DNA of 64,000 nt from Longimicrobium sp. GTDB taxonomy: Bacteria > Gemmatimonadota > Gemmatimonadetes > Longimicrobiales > Longimicrobiaceae. Under the pieces are notes generated by a model. It worked only from the letters and a program-made list of their open reading frames with translations, made no database searches and was not told the DNA's origin. How positions within the stretch are numbered: position 1 is the first letter of the stretch; the number at the start of each line of letters is the position of its first letter. Shown here one piece after another: positions 26,499 to 34,498 of the stretch. The DNA is taken from assembly GCF_035474595.1 (NCBI RefSeq), contig NZ_DATIND010000026.1, forward strand, positions 17,277-81,276. Reading direction: 5' to 3'. A program made the position numbers and the translations under genes.

Positions 26499-27434
26499 TC
26501 AATGCGAGTGCGCGCGCTCCTCCGCTTCCGCGGCGCGCTCGGCCTGGATGGCGGCGTAGGCGGTGCGGACGAAGCGCTCCGGCGTCACCGGCCCGCGGCC
26601 CCAGCGCGCGTCCAGGTCGGCGGTGGGATGCGCGGCCACCGCCTGATCCACCGTCTTCCCCTCGTCCAGCAGCTTCTCGACGCGGTCGTGCACGGCGATC
26701 AGCATGTCGCGGAACTCGCCCAGCTCGCGGATGCTGGCCAGCGGCCCGCGCGCGGGGACGATCGGCTCGATGGCCTCGGGGAACGACGCGAAGTTGGTCG
26801 CGAACGCCGCCGCCGTCTCCGCCATTCCCGCCAGCGTGCCACCGTGCGCCACGTCGATGTCGGGATATCCGTCCATCGTGAGGCTGTTCAGGTACAGCAG
26901 CCCGGCGCCCTCGAAGTGGATGGCCGCGTCGGCGCGGCTGTAGCCCGGGTGCTGCTTCACGCAGTGCGCCTCCTCGCCGCCGAGCTGCACCTGCACCACC
27001 TCCGAGTACCCCATCGACGGCAGGCGCGTCCCCGCCGGCGCCCGCGTGACGGTGTCGCGCACGGCGGCGCGGATCTGCCCGCGCAGCCCCTCGTGCGCCA
27101 GCGCCAGCGCGCCGCGGCCCTCCCATCCCCCGTCCAGGAATCCGGGCGCGCCGGGGCCGTCCATCAGCAGCGCGTAGCGGACCGGGCCGGCGTGCAGCGC
27201 CGCCAGCGCCTGCCGCGCCTTCGCCACCAGCGCGGGCGCCTGCACCCCCGCCACCATTGCCCCCGCCGAGTCGGCGATCAGCACCAGGTTCCGCCCCTGG
27301 TCCGACACGACGTACGCATGCGGCGCCACCTGCACGGCCAGCCCGCCCGCCACGGCCTGCTGCGCGAGCGCCGCGGCCGACGGCAGGAGCAGGGAGATGG
27401 CGAGCGCGGAGATCGAAACGGATCGGCGGTTCAT
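26499..27434 (-). CDS. Degenerate metallo-beta-lactamase-fold secreted protein
   Basis: 311 aa. Signal peptide (MNRRSVSISALAISLLLPSA). The sequence follows the MBL fold of SoxH-like hydrolases: VQVAPHAYVVSDQGRNLVLI, the AHEGLRGQI helix, VQVQLGGEEAHCVKQHPGYS and AIHFEGAGLLYLNSLTMDGY. The HxHxDH motif that binds zinc is replaced by DGPGAPGFLDGG, so catalysis by the usual mechanism is not expected. The C-terminal about 80 residues resemble the tail seen in such secreted MBL proteins. It may be a binding protein. Start chosen by signal peptide. Confidence 0.78.
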   Translation of the reverse strand: MNRRSVSISALAISLLLPSAAALAQQAVAGGLAVQVAPHAYVVSDQGRNLVLIADSAGAMVAGVQAPALVAKARQALAALHAGPVRYALLMDGPGAPGFLDGGWEGRGALALAHEGLRGQIRAAVRDTVTRAPAGTRLPSMGYSEVVQVQLGGEEAHCVKQHPGYSRADAAIHFEGAGLLYLNSLTMDGYPDIDVAHGGTLAGMAETAAAFATNFASFPEAIEPIVPARGPLASIRELGEFRDMLIAVHDRVEKLLDEGKTVDQAVAAHPTADLDARWGRGPVTPERFVRTAYAAIQAERAAEAEERAHSH

Positions 27435-27666
27435 CGGGTCGCGGGAGATGGAGATGGACAGGCACGGGGGGACTGCGATTCGCGGCGACAAAGCTACACG
27501 GGCCGCCGCGCTTCCGTCAAAACGGGAGATGGAGATGCGAATCGATGCCGGACCGCACCGATGAAGTCCGCGAAGGCGGACTGCGTGCCGTTGTAGCCGC
27601 GAGTTCACTCGCATTTTCCCCGGCGGACGAACTCGGATACGCATGCCGAAGCGCACGTGCGACCTC

Positions 27667-27738
27667 GCCTATAGATCCTTCGGCCTGCAACCATTCGTGC
27701 GGGGGCAACGACGGTGTGGCCGGCCTCAGGATGACGTC
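27667..27738 (+). repeat. 70-bp dispersed element, copy 5
   Basis: Reads CTATAGATCCTTCGGCCTGC and then AACC, ending GGTGTGGCCGGCCTCAGGAT then GACGTC. Nearly identical ends to copy 1. It is in the intergenic region 27435-27874, where I see no gene. Confidence 0.8.
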
Positions 27739-27874
27739 TCTTTGTGCGATTGGTCGATTGGTGATGCACAGATGATTGCCAGATCATCCCGCGCGGATGG
27801 AACAACCTGCGCAGCGACGACGGGCCGGGCGGCGATCCTCCGCCACCCGGCCCGCATCTCCATCCCCCCGCTCG

Positions 27875-28129
27875 TTACGGGTTGCTGCCGCCGGACGATC
27901 CGCCCGACGAGCCGCCGGAGCTCCCGCCCGAGGACGCGCCGGGAACGTTCACGTCCACGTCCACCTTGTGGGTGTCGGTCCCGCCACCGCCGCCGCGGAT
28001 GAAGAACACCCACACCAGCGCGGCCAGCACCAGCACCGCCAGCAGCCCCACCAGCAGCGACCCCGTGCCGCTGCCGTCCCCGCCGCCCGCCGGGGGCGGG
28101 TTCACGTTGTTGACTTCCACGTCGGCCAT
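27875..28129 (-). CDS. Small single-pass membrane protein with Gly/Ser tail
   Basis: 84 aa. A soluble start (MADVEVNNVNPPPAGG), one TM helix (SLLVGLLAVLVLAALVWVFF), then a short beta-like TDTHKVDVDVNVPG and tandem SGGSSGG repeats at the C-terminus. It probably sits in the inner membrane with a flexible tail outside. No family was recognised. It is divergent from the patatin gene at 28353. Confidence 0.7.
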   Translation of the reverse strand: MADVEVNNVNPPPAGGGDGSGTGSLLVGLLAVLVLAALVWVFFIRGGGGGTDTHKVDVDVNVPGASSGGSSGGSSGGSSGGSNP

Positions 28130-28352
28130 CGGTCGTACCTCCGGGTGAGCACCCCGGGGCGCCCGCACCGCGGAGACGCCGCGCGTAGCACCGGGGCCGT
28201 CCAGGCCATGCCCTGCAACGGCCCATCATGCGCACTCCGTGCCAGAACGCCGCGCGATCGCGCAAACTCTCCGGGCGTGGCCGCGGAAAGTTCACGGACG
28301 GCATCTTCCGCCGCGCGCGGCGAGGCCAGATATTTCCTGCATTCCCCGGCGC

Positions 28353-29591
28353 ATGACCCACCGGCACACCCCTCGTCCCGACCCGACCGCGCCCGTGCCC
28401 GACCCGACTCCGCACTCCCCCCCGGCTCCCGCGCTGGCGCAGGGCACCACCGACCGGGGCGACCTGGCGCTGGTGCTCACCGGCGGCGGCGCGCGCGGCG
28501 CGTACCAGGTGGGCATCCTGCGCTACATCTCGCGGCGCTGGCCGGAGATGAGCTTTCCCATCATCACCGGCGTCTCCGCCGGAGCGATCAACGCGGCGCA
28601 CCTGGCGCAGGCGCACGGCACCCTGCCGCAGGCGGTGGACGAGCTGGCCGCGCTCTGGAGCGAGCTCACGCCGGACCGCATCTTCCGCGTGGACGTGTCC
28701 GGGCTGCTGGCCAACATGGGGCGCTGGGGACTGCAGCTGGCGGGCGGCGGAATGCGCGAGAGCCGCGTGCGCGGGCTGGTGGACACCGCGCCGCTGGGCG
28801 AGCTGCTGGCCGAGGCGCTGGCGCCGGTGAACGGCGAGCTGACCAAGATCGACTACAACCTGGCGCGCGGCACCCTGCGCGCGGTGGCGCTGGGGACGAC
28901 CAGCTACAGCACCGGCCAGTCGGTGATCTGGGTGCAGGGGCGCGACCTGCAGACGTGGGAGCGCCCCTCGCGGCGTGCGATCGCCACCAAGCTGCGGGTG
29001 GAGCACGTGATGGCGTCCAGCGCGCTTCCGCTCTTCTTTCCCGCGGTCCAGATCGGCGACCAGTGGCATGGCGATGGGGGGATCCGGCTGACCGCGCCGC
29101 TCTCGCCCGCGCTGCACCTGGGCGCGCACAAGATCCTGGCCATCTCCACGCATTACGAGCGCGACGAGGCCGAGGCCAGCCGCCCCACGGTGCGCGGCTA
29201 CCCGCCCCCGGCGCAGGTGATCGGGCTGCTGATGGACGCCATCTTCCTGGACGTGGTGGACCAGGACGTGATGCGGATGGAGCGGATGAACCACCTGCTG
29301 CGCGCGGTTCCGCCCGAGCGGCGCGAGGGGATGCGCGTGGTGGAGCTGATGACCTTCCGCCCCTCGCGCGACCTGGGCGCCATCTCGCGCGAGCACGAGC
29401 CGCGGCTCCCGCGCGCGTTCCGCCTCCTCACCCGCGGCCTGGGCACGCGCGAAACCTCCAGCCCCGACGCGCTCTCGCTGATGATGTTCCAGGACGACTA
29501 CATCCGCCGCCTCATCGAGATCGGCGAGGAGGACGCCGAGCGCCGCGGCGACGAGCTGGCCGAGTTCATCGAGGGGAACGGCGGGGAGTGA
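28353..29591 (+). CDS. Patatin-like phospholipase
   Basis: 412 aa. Oxyanion loop GGGARGAYQVG, nucleophile elbow GVSAG with Ser75, and catalytic Asp241 in HGDGGIR make the Ser-Asp dyad of patatin lipases complete. The preceding 35 residues are Pro-rich with no signal peptide, so action at the cytoplasmic membrane face or export by another route is possible. The C-terminal region (250-412) is the helical extension common in bacterial patatins. It is followed at once by a 9-mer repeat array. The substrate is presumably phospholipid or a related acyl ester. Confidence 0.92.
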   Translation: MTHRHTPRPDPTAPVPDPTPHSPPAPALAQGTTDRGDLALVLTGGGARGAYQVGILRYISRRWPEMSFPIITGVSAGAINAAHLAQAHGTLPQAVDELAALWSELTPDRIFRVDVSGLLANMGRWGLQLAGGGMRESRVRGLVDTAPLGELLAEALAPVNGELTKIDYNLARGTLRAVALGTTSYSTGQSVIWVQGRDLQTWERPSRRAIATKLRVEHVMASSALPLFFPAVQIGDQWHGDGGIRLTAPLSPALHLGAHKILAISTHYERDEAEASRPTVRGYPPPAQVIGLLMDAIFLDVVDQDVMRMERMNHLLRAVPPERREGMRVVELMTFRPSRDLGAISREHEPRLPRAFRLLTRGLGTRETSSPDALSLMMFQDDYIRRLIEIGEEDAERRGDELAEFIEGNGGE

Positions 29592-29645
29592 AGTGTGGAA
29601 GTGCGGAAGTGCGGAAGTGCGGAAGTGCGGAAGTGCGGAAGTGCG
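29591..29645. repeat. Tandem 9-mer array (AAGTGCGG)n
   Basis: About six near-perfect copies of AAGTGCGGA directly after the patatin stop. Other arrays of the same or the GTACGGAA form are at 21737, 30250, 32419, 34464, 48003 and 60126. Confidence 0.9.
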
Positions 29646-29720
29646 CTGGGGGATCGAGATACAGCGCATGGGAGCGCAACCGGCACACCGGAGTCATCCG
29701 CCCCGACGAACCATGCAGGC

Positions 29721-29795
29721 CACCCAGATGCCAACCCTCGCCCGGTACGGGAGAGGGCGAGCGCTCCAAGGCGCGGGGAGAGGGCCCCGCGGCGA
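29721..29795. repeat. GGGAGAGG-family repeat module
   Basis: Contains CCCTCGCCCGGTACGGGAGA then GGGCGAGCGC and GGGGAGAGGG. It matches modules at 34286 and 63648-63700 and 63823-63860. It is part of the intergenic region 29646-30006, in which I see no gene. Confidence 0.7.
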
Positions 29796-30006
29796 GCGCC
29801 GGCGCCTGTTCAGCACGGATCTCGCGCGGCTCGATGACGTTGTTGCCCGGCCTCAGGCGACGTCTCTTCACCGCGTCGAGCGGGAAAGATGTAGCTTCCG
29901 CGCTGCGTCTGGACAGCGCCCGCGGCGGATGCTAGAATACCGGCCTTCCGCGGCCGGCCTGTACGGGCGCGGCAGGGCGATCACGCGAACGCTGGCGAGC
30001 TGAGCC

Positions 30007-30180
30007 ATGGCCGAGCTGAACCTGAAGCACGAGCGCAACGAGGTGGGTGTGGTCGGCGAAGACTACACCTGGGGCGAGGTGATCTACTGGCTGATCGGGA
30101 TCGTGATGATCCCGCTCGTGCCGATCCTGATGATCACCTTCTTCACCCCGTTCTCCGGCGTCGGCCCGCACGGCCACTGA
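30007..30180 (+). CDS. Small membrane protein, 57 aa, unknown
   Basis: Starts MAELNLKHERNEVGVVGEDY and continues into a TM helix (VIYWLIGIVMIPLVPILMIT) with a short Gly/His tail ending GPHGH. Codon use is typical of the neighbours, and a strong hairpin follows 24 nt later, so it is a real independent short gene. Too short to assign. It might be an inner-membrane subunit or regulator. Confidence 0.7.
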   Translation: MAELNLKHERNEVGVVGEDYTWGEVIYWLIGIVMIPLVPILMITFFTPFSGVGPHGH

Positions 30181-30203
30181 TCGCCCCGAACGGCCCGACG
30201 CAG

Positions 30204-30239
30204 CGAGGCCCCGCCCGGATGGTTCCGGGCGGGGCCTCG
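30204..30239 (+). terminator. Strong GC hairpin after small membrane gene
   Basis: CGAGGCCCCGCCCGGA and TCCGGGCGGGGCCTCG form a perfect 16-bp stem around TGGT. It lacks a T-run but its position, 24 nt past the stop at 30180 and before the convergent gene ending at 30297, fits a terminator. Confidence 0.75.
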
Positions 30240-30296
30240 TCTCGTCGTGGGCGGAAGTACGAAAGTACGGGGAGTACGAGAGTACGGAAGGGAGGG

Positions 30297-30794
30297 TTAC
30301 TCCGCGCGGCGGATCTCGCCGCTGACGGCGCAGGCGCGGACCACGGAGCGCGCGTGCGCCGCCACCTCGCCCGGCGACACGCGGCGCGGCTCGCGGCGGC
30401 GGAGCCCCGGCGTGCGCGCGGGCGGGAAGCCGGGGCGCGTGACCGGCGGGTAGCTGGCGGGCTGGGGGATGGGGCCGCGCGTGGTCTCGGCCACCCGCTC
30501 CGCGCGGACGTACAGGCGCGGCTCCGTGGTGTCGCCCGCGACGCTGACGCTCAGGTAGCCGCGCACCGTCTCGGTATCCGAATCGCGCAGGCGCCGCTCG
30601 GCCTGCAGCGACTCGCCGGTGTTCGAGACGACGTGGTAGCCCATCTGCCACACCAGGTGCTCGGAGCAGCGGAACGACCCTCCGTCGGCCACGCCCTCGC
30701 TCACGAACACGTCGTCGCGCCCCGGCTGCTGCGGCAGCATGCACCCGCCGAGCGCGGCGCAGGCCAGGACCAGGCTCCGCCTCTTCATCTCCAT
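30297..30794 (-). CDS. Lipoprotein of unknown function
   Basis: 165 aa with a lipobox (ACAALGGC) and mature N-terminus CMLPQQPGRDD. Two further Cys (FRCSEH, RACAVSG). An acidic beta-rich middle (VRGYLSVSVAGDTTEPRLYV) and a Pro/Arg-rich segment are visible. It is last in the LpoB-like operon, 13 nt after the upstream gene's stop, so probably cotranscribed. No family was recognised. An alternative ATG is two codons downstream. Confidence 0.72.
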   Translation of the reverse strand: MEMKRRSLVLACAALGGCMLPQQPGRDDVFVSEGVADGGSFRCSEHLVWQMGYHVVSNTGESLQAERRLRDSDTETVRGYLSVSVAGDTTEPRLYVRAERVAETTRGPIPQPASYPPVTRPGFPPARTPGLRRREPRRVSPGEVAAHARSVVRACAVSGEIRRAE

Positions 30795-30807
30795 CCCCCT
30801 TCGCGGT

Positions 30808-32478
30808 TTACCGCGCCTCCGCCTGCGTGGGGGCCGCGGCGTAGCGCGCGTACAGCTGCCGCACGTCGCCCATCTCCCCGCCCCACACGCGGCGGTTCAG
30901 CACCAGCGTGCCCCGCGGCTGCAGCGTCACGCGCCCCAGGTCGATGGTCTGCGCCACGCCGCCGCCCTCGTCCAGCACCTCCAGCCGCACCGCGTGCTCG
31001 CCCGCCGGCAGGGTAAAGCGCGCCACGGAGATGCGGTCGGGGAGGAGCGTCCAGCTGCGGGTGTCGGCCCGCTCCAGCGCGTTCCCGGCCAGGTTCGCCA
31101 GCCGCCCGGCGATCCATCCCGCCGTCTCGCCGTGCTTGTGGGTGGTGCTGGTCTCCAGCGAGTGCGCGGCCATGTACTTCACGATGCTGCGCCCCACCAT
31201 CCGCGTGAACACGCCGGGGCGCTGCGCCTGCCAGCGGCGGAACATCACCGCCGACAGGTCCTCCACCACGGGGGCGTCCACCGCCTGGCTGTCCACCACC
31301 ACCCGCACCCGCGCCGCGTCCGAGGCCTCCAGCCGCGACTCGGGCCAGGCCAGCTTCATGATGTAGGCGCCGTCCGCGGCCGCGGCCAGCTGAAAGTCCG
31401 GCCGGTCGTCCAGCGCCTCGCCCCAGTACGCCTGCTCCTGCAGGTTGCCGACGAGGTTGGCCACCACGCGCGTCGCGCCGGAGAGCACCGACTCGCCGTC
31501 GTCGCTGTCGATCCCCTCGACGTCGCGCGGGAAGATGGGAACGTGCACGTCGGCGCTGGCGCGGTGCGCGACCCAGCCGTTCTCCACGAACACCACCAGC
31601 TCGCCCGTTCCCGCCTCCGGCCGCATGGCATAGCTCGCCAGCCGGTACCGCGCCGCCGCCGAATCCGCGACGGGACGCACGCCGGCGTCCACCGCGGCGC
31701 GGTACAGCTCCGCGCCCAGCCACTCGGGCGGCCCCGCCGCGTCCTTGGCGGCGCAGGCGCCGAACGAGCGCTCGGCGTTGCGGTAGGAGACCAGGGCGTC
31801 GTTGCGCTCCCCCGCGCCGCGGAAGGCCAGCCCGGCCAGGTAGTGCACGAAGCCGTCGCCCACGCAGGGGTCCTTGCGGTCGCCGAGGCGCGACAGCCAG
31901 TCGCTCGCCTTCCGCGCCTCCACCAGCGCGCCGTCGCTGCTCCCCAGCGCCAGGTAGTTCAGCATGCGGTAGTAGGGGATGAGCGCCATCTCCCCCGACG
32001 CGGGGACGTAGTCGACCACCGCGTCGTTCACCAGCAGCTGCCCCGCCTGCTGGGTCAGGCTGCGCGTCCACCGCTGCCCGGCCTCGCGCTCGGCCCAGTC
32101 GAACGCGGCGTTGCTGGCCTCCCACTTCCCCGCGTAGTGGTAGACGACGCCCAGCTGGAGCTGCCGCACCAGCTCGTCGTGCGGCCGCACCTTCGACTGC
32201 GAGTCGAGCAGAAGGACGGCGCTGTCCGCCTTCCCCTGCATCACATAGTGCCGCAGCCACGCGTCGGTGCGCCCCAGCGTCCGCGACAGCAGCGGCGAGT
32301 TGGCGGGAAGCGACCCGGGCGCCGGCATCCGCGGGTACGCGCCGGCCCCCGCGCACGCCCCCAGCGCGACCACGACCATCGGCATCGCCAGACGCGAGAT
32401 CCGGCGGACGGCGCGGCGTACTTCCGTACTCTCGTACTTCCGTACTCCCGCGCAGCGGGCCCACCAGCCGGGGTTCAT
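30808..32478 (-). CDS. Large lipoprotein, COG3014-like, helical-repeat type
   Basis: 556 aa if started at ATG 32478, which overlaps the preceding stop (ATGA). The lipobox-type LGAC follows at about residue 41, after an unusual N-terminal VRKYESTEVRR that is encoded by a GTACGGAA repeat array. An internal start at 32385 (MPMVVVALGAC) would give a normal lipoprotein signal. The N-terminal half is TPR-like (LLDSQSKVRPHDELVRQLQL, YHYAGKWEASNAAFDWAERE). The C-terminal half is beta-rich (LPAGEHAVRLEVLDEGG). The layout resembles COG3014 proteins found with LpoB-like lipoproteins. Envelope role inferred. Confidence 0.75.
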   Translation of the reverse strand: MNPGWWARCAGVRKYESTEVRRAVRRISRLAMPMVVVALGACAGAGAYPRMPAPGSLPANSPLLSRTLGRTDAWLRHYVMQGKADSAVLLLDSQSKVRPHDELVRQLQLGVVYHYAGKWEASNAAFDWAEREAGQRWTRSLTQQAGQLLVNDAVVDYVPASGEMALIPYYRMLNYLALGSSDGALVEARKASDWLSRLGDRKDPCVGDGFVHYLAGLAFRGAGERNDALVSYRNAERSFGACAAKDAAGPPEWLGAELYRAAVDAGVRPVADSAAARYRLASYAMRPEAGTGELVVFVENGWVAHRASADVHVPIFPRDVEGIDSDDGESVLSGATRVVANLVGNLQEQAYWGEALDDRPDFQLAAAADGAYIMKLAWPESRLEASDAARVRVVVDSQAVDAPVVEDLSAVMFRRWQAQRPGVFTRMVGRSIVKYMAAHSLETSTTHKHGETAGWIAGRLANLAGNALERADTRSWTLLPDRISVARFTLPAGEHAVRLEVLDEGGGVAQTIDLGRVTLQPRGTLVLNRRVWGGEMGDVRQLYARYAAAPTQAEAR

Positions 32479-33293
32479 CGCCCGCCGCGCTCCAGCACGA
32501 TGATGCGGCTGCGCGCCTCGGCCACCGCGGCGCCGTACTGCGCGTACGCGTCGCCGTAGGCGTGGATGCGCTCGATCTCCAGCTGGTGCAGGAAGAGCTG
32601 GTAGCGGATCAGCGCCTCGTACGGCCGCAGCTGCTTGTCCAGCGCGCGGGCGATCCGCAGCGTGGTCGCGGGGTCGTCGGGCTGGATGATGTCGGCGCGG
32701 TCGTAGTAGTTCAGCGCGCGGTCGAAGTCGCCCGCCAGCGCGAACTCGTCGCCCTCGCGCAGGAGCTGACCGGCGCGCGCGCGGGCCTGTCCCCCCGCCG
32801 TCGCGTCGGCGGCGCTGGACACCACGCGGACGCCCTGCGGCTCGCGGTAGGCGTAGCTCGCCACGCGCCCGTTCTCCAGCGTCACGAAGGCGATCTGGCT
32901 CACCACGTCCTTCGGGCCGCTGGCGTCGTCGCGGGGCGACAGCGTGGCGATCCCGCCGCCGCCGCGTTCGTCCCACGCCGCGGCCGACGAGTGCGTGGCG
33001 GCCAGCACCTGCTCGCGCGTCATCCCCACCGCCAGCTCGCCGCGCGCGATGGCGTTGCAGAGCATGGGCGTGCAGGCGGCCAGCGCGCTTCCCATCACCT
33101 GGTCCTGCTCGGTGGCCAGCCGGGCGCGCTCGCTGGAGCCCTCGGCGCGGGCGCGGGCCACGTCGTCGTCCTGCGTGGAGCGCACGATGGCGCCGTTCGG
33201 CTGGATCGCCCGCACCGGCCGCATCCGCGGCGCGCACCCACCGGCCGCGAGCGCGGCCAGCGCCAGCGCCGAGATGGTCGAAGTCTTCATCAT
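32475..33293 (-). CDS. Lipoprotein with TPR-like repeats
   Basis: 272 aa. Lipobox ALAAGGC. The middle has GMTREQVLAATHSSAAAWDE, a small BamE-like segment, and the C-terminus has a TPR pair (DEFALAGDFDRALNYYDRAD then IIQPDDPATTLRIARALDK). Lies 30 nt after the LpoB-like gene and overlaps the next gene by ATGA, so it is in one operon. Probably an outer-membrane-attached component; no specific role is visible. Confidence 0.75.
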   Translation of the reverse strand: MMKTSTISALALAALAAGGCAPRMRPVRAIQPNGAIVRSTQDDDVARARAEGSSERARLATEQDQVMGSALAACTPMLCNAIARGELAVGMTREQVLAATHSSAAAWDERGGGGIATLSPRDDASGPKDVVSQIAFVTLENGRVASYAYREPQGVRVVSSAADATAGGQARARAGQLLREGDEFALAGDFDRALNYYDRADIIQPDDPATTLRIARALDKQLRPYEALIRYQLFLHQLEIERIHAYGDAYAQYGAAVAEARSRIIVLERGGR

Positions 33294-33323
33294 CCCCGGT
33301 CCCTTCTCGAGCGTGCGCTCGGG

Positions 33324-33947
33324 TTACAGGCGGAAGCGCGGCTGCTCGACGACCTTCTTGATCTTGTGCTGCCCGGTCCAGGTCTTGGCGTTGGTCTCCA
33401 GGTCCACGAGGGTCATGTCCACCTGGTAGTAGACCACGCGGCGGCCGCCCTCGCGGTCGTTGATCTGCGAGATGTCGCCCTGCAGCATGTACTGCGCGCC
33501 GTGCTCGCGGCCCATGCGGGCGCGGGTGTCGGCGGCGGCGTTCTCCTGCTGGTCGGCGCGCTCGTCGCGCACCTCGGCGCGCTCCTCGCTGCTGGCCACC
33601 ACCTGCACCTGGCCGCTGCCCAGGTAGGCGCGCTCCAGGTCGCGGACGAAGGTCTCGACCGGGATGTGCTCCATGCTGCGGTTGCGGATGGTGCCCACGA
33701 TCACGGTGGGGCGGCGGCCGCCGTGCGTCTGCATGTACTGCATGGCCCAGCTCTGGCCCAGGTCGCCCTGGAAGCTCTGGCGCACCATGGCGTCGGCCAC
33801 CTGGCGGCTGTCGACGTCGTTCCAGCGGCCCGACAGGTCGATCTGCTGGTCGGGCGAGACGCGGGTGACCTGCGTGGCGCAGCCGCCGGAGACGAGGATC
33901 GCCGCCGTGGCGAGGGCCGCGCGCAGGCCGCGGGTCAGGGTGTTCAT
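33324..33947 (-). CDS. LpoB-like penicillin-binding-protein activator lipoprotein
   Basis: 207 aa. Lipobox VSGGC with Cys23. The LpoB/YcfM fold is suggested by IDLSGRWNDVDSRQVADAMV, then TVIVGTIRNRSMEHIPVETF, then REHGAQYMLQGDISQINDRE and a final strand pair VVYYQVDMTLVDLETNAKTW. Such proteins cross the periplasm to stimulate peptidoglycan synthases. It is first in a four-gene lipoprotein operon. No PBP1 gene is nearby, so the target is inferred. Confidence 0.85.
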   Translation of the reverse strand: MNTLTRGLRAALATAAILVSGGCATQVTRVSPDQQIDLSGRWNDVDSRQVADAMVRQSFQGDLGQSWAMQYMQTHGGRRPTVIVGTIRNRSMEHIPVETFVRDLERAYLGSGQVQVVASSEERAEVRDERADQQENAAADTRARMGREHGAQYMLQGDISQINDREGGRRVVYYQVDMTLVDLETNAKTWTGQHKIKKVVEQPRFRL

Positions 33948-34285
33948 CGGTTCTCCGTAGACGGATCGGGAGGGTTCCGCGCCGGTGGCGCGGAGGACTG
34001 TGACGGGGGATGGAGTGCGCATCGGGCGTACCCGGCGCGGATCTGCTACGATCTGATTGGTGAGAAAGAAGTTAGCTTTGCGGGCGTGGATTCGTCCAGC
34101 ATTCCGTGTCACCCCGCGCGGACAGTGCGAGGACAGCGGCGGGGGACAGATGGGAATCGAATCGTCTCATCACCGTGCATCCCTTATCCATCGACTCGTC
34201 ACCGACTCACCTCATCACCCATCACCTGATTACCACTCGAACAGAGCATGGGACGGGCGGCGGCTCGCTTCCGCCGGCATCGCGC

Positions 34286-34338
34286 CCTCTCCGGCCGGCC
34301 TAGGCCGTCCACCTCTCCCGTACCGGGAGAGGTAGCTG
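34286..34338. repeat. GGGAGAGG-family repeat module
   Basis: CCCTCTCCGGCCGGCCTAGG, then CCACCTCTCCCGTACCGGGA then GAGGTAGCT. A near-identical module is at 63648-63701, sharing also the TGCGCTGAA-type extension. It is in the 33948-34498 gap, which otherwise contains ATCACC-type short repeats (34160-34235) and no gene I can support. Confidence 0.8.
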
Positions 34339-34463
34339 GGCAGCATCCGCGCTGAATCCCGAGCATGGGTGCTACCAGAGGCTGCTGGTCGCGCCCTCCG
34401 GCGCCGGGTGAGGGCGCGACGGCCGCGGAAACGCGAAGCGCGCCGGCCCCGAACCGGAGCCAG

Positions 34464-34497
34464 CGCACTTTCGCACTCACGCACTTTCGCACTTCGG
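34464..34497. repeat. 9-mer array (CGCACTTTCG)
   Basis: CGCACTTTCGCACTCACGCA then CTTTCGCACTTCGG, the same family as 29591 and 21737 in reverse orientation. It lies directly after the lptD stop. Confidence 0.8.
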
Positions 34498-34498
34498 T

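Noticed and set aside
29591..29645. CRISPR or tandem operator array
   Set aside because: Simple 9-mer tandem repeat with no spacers; the same unit is found after several unrelated genes.
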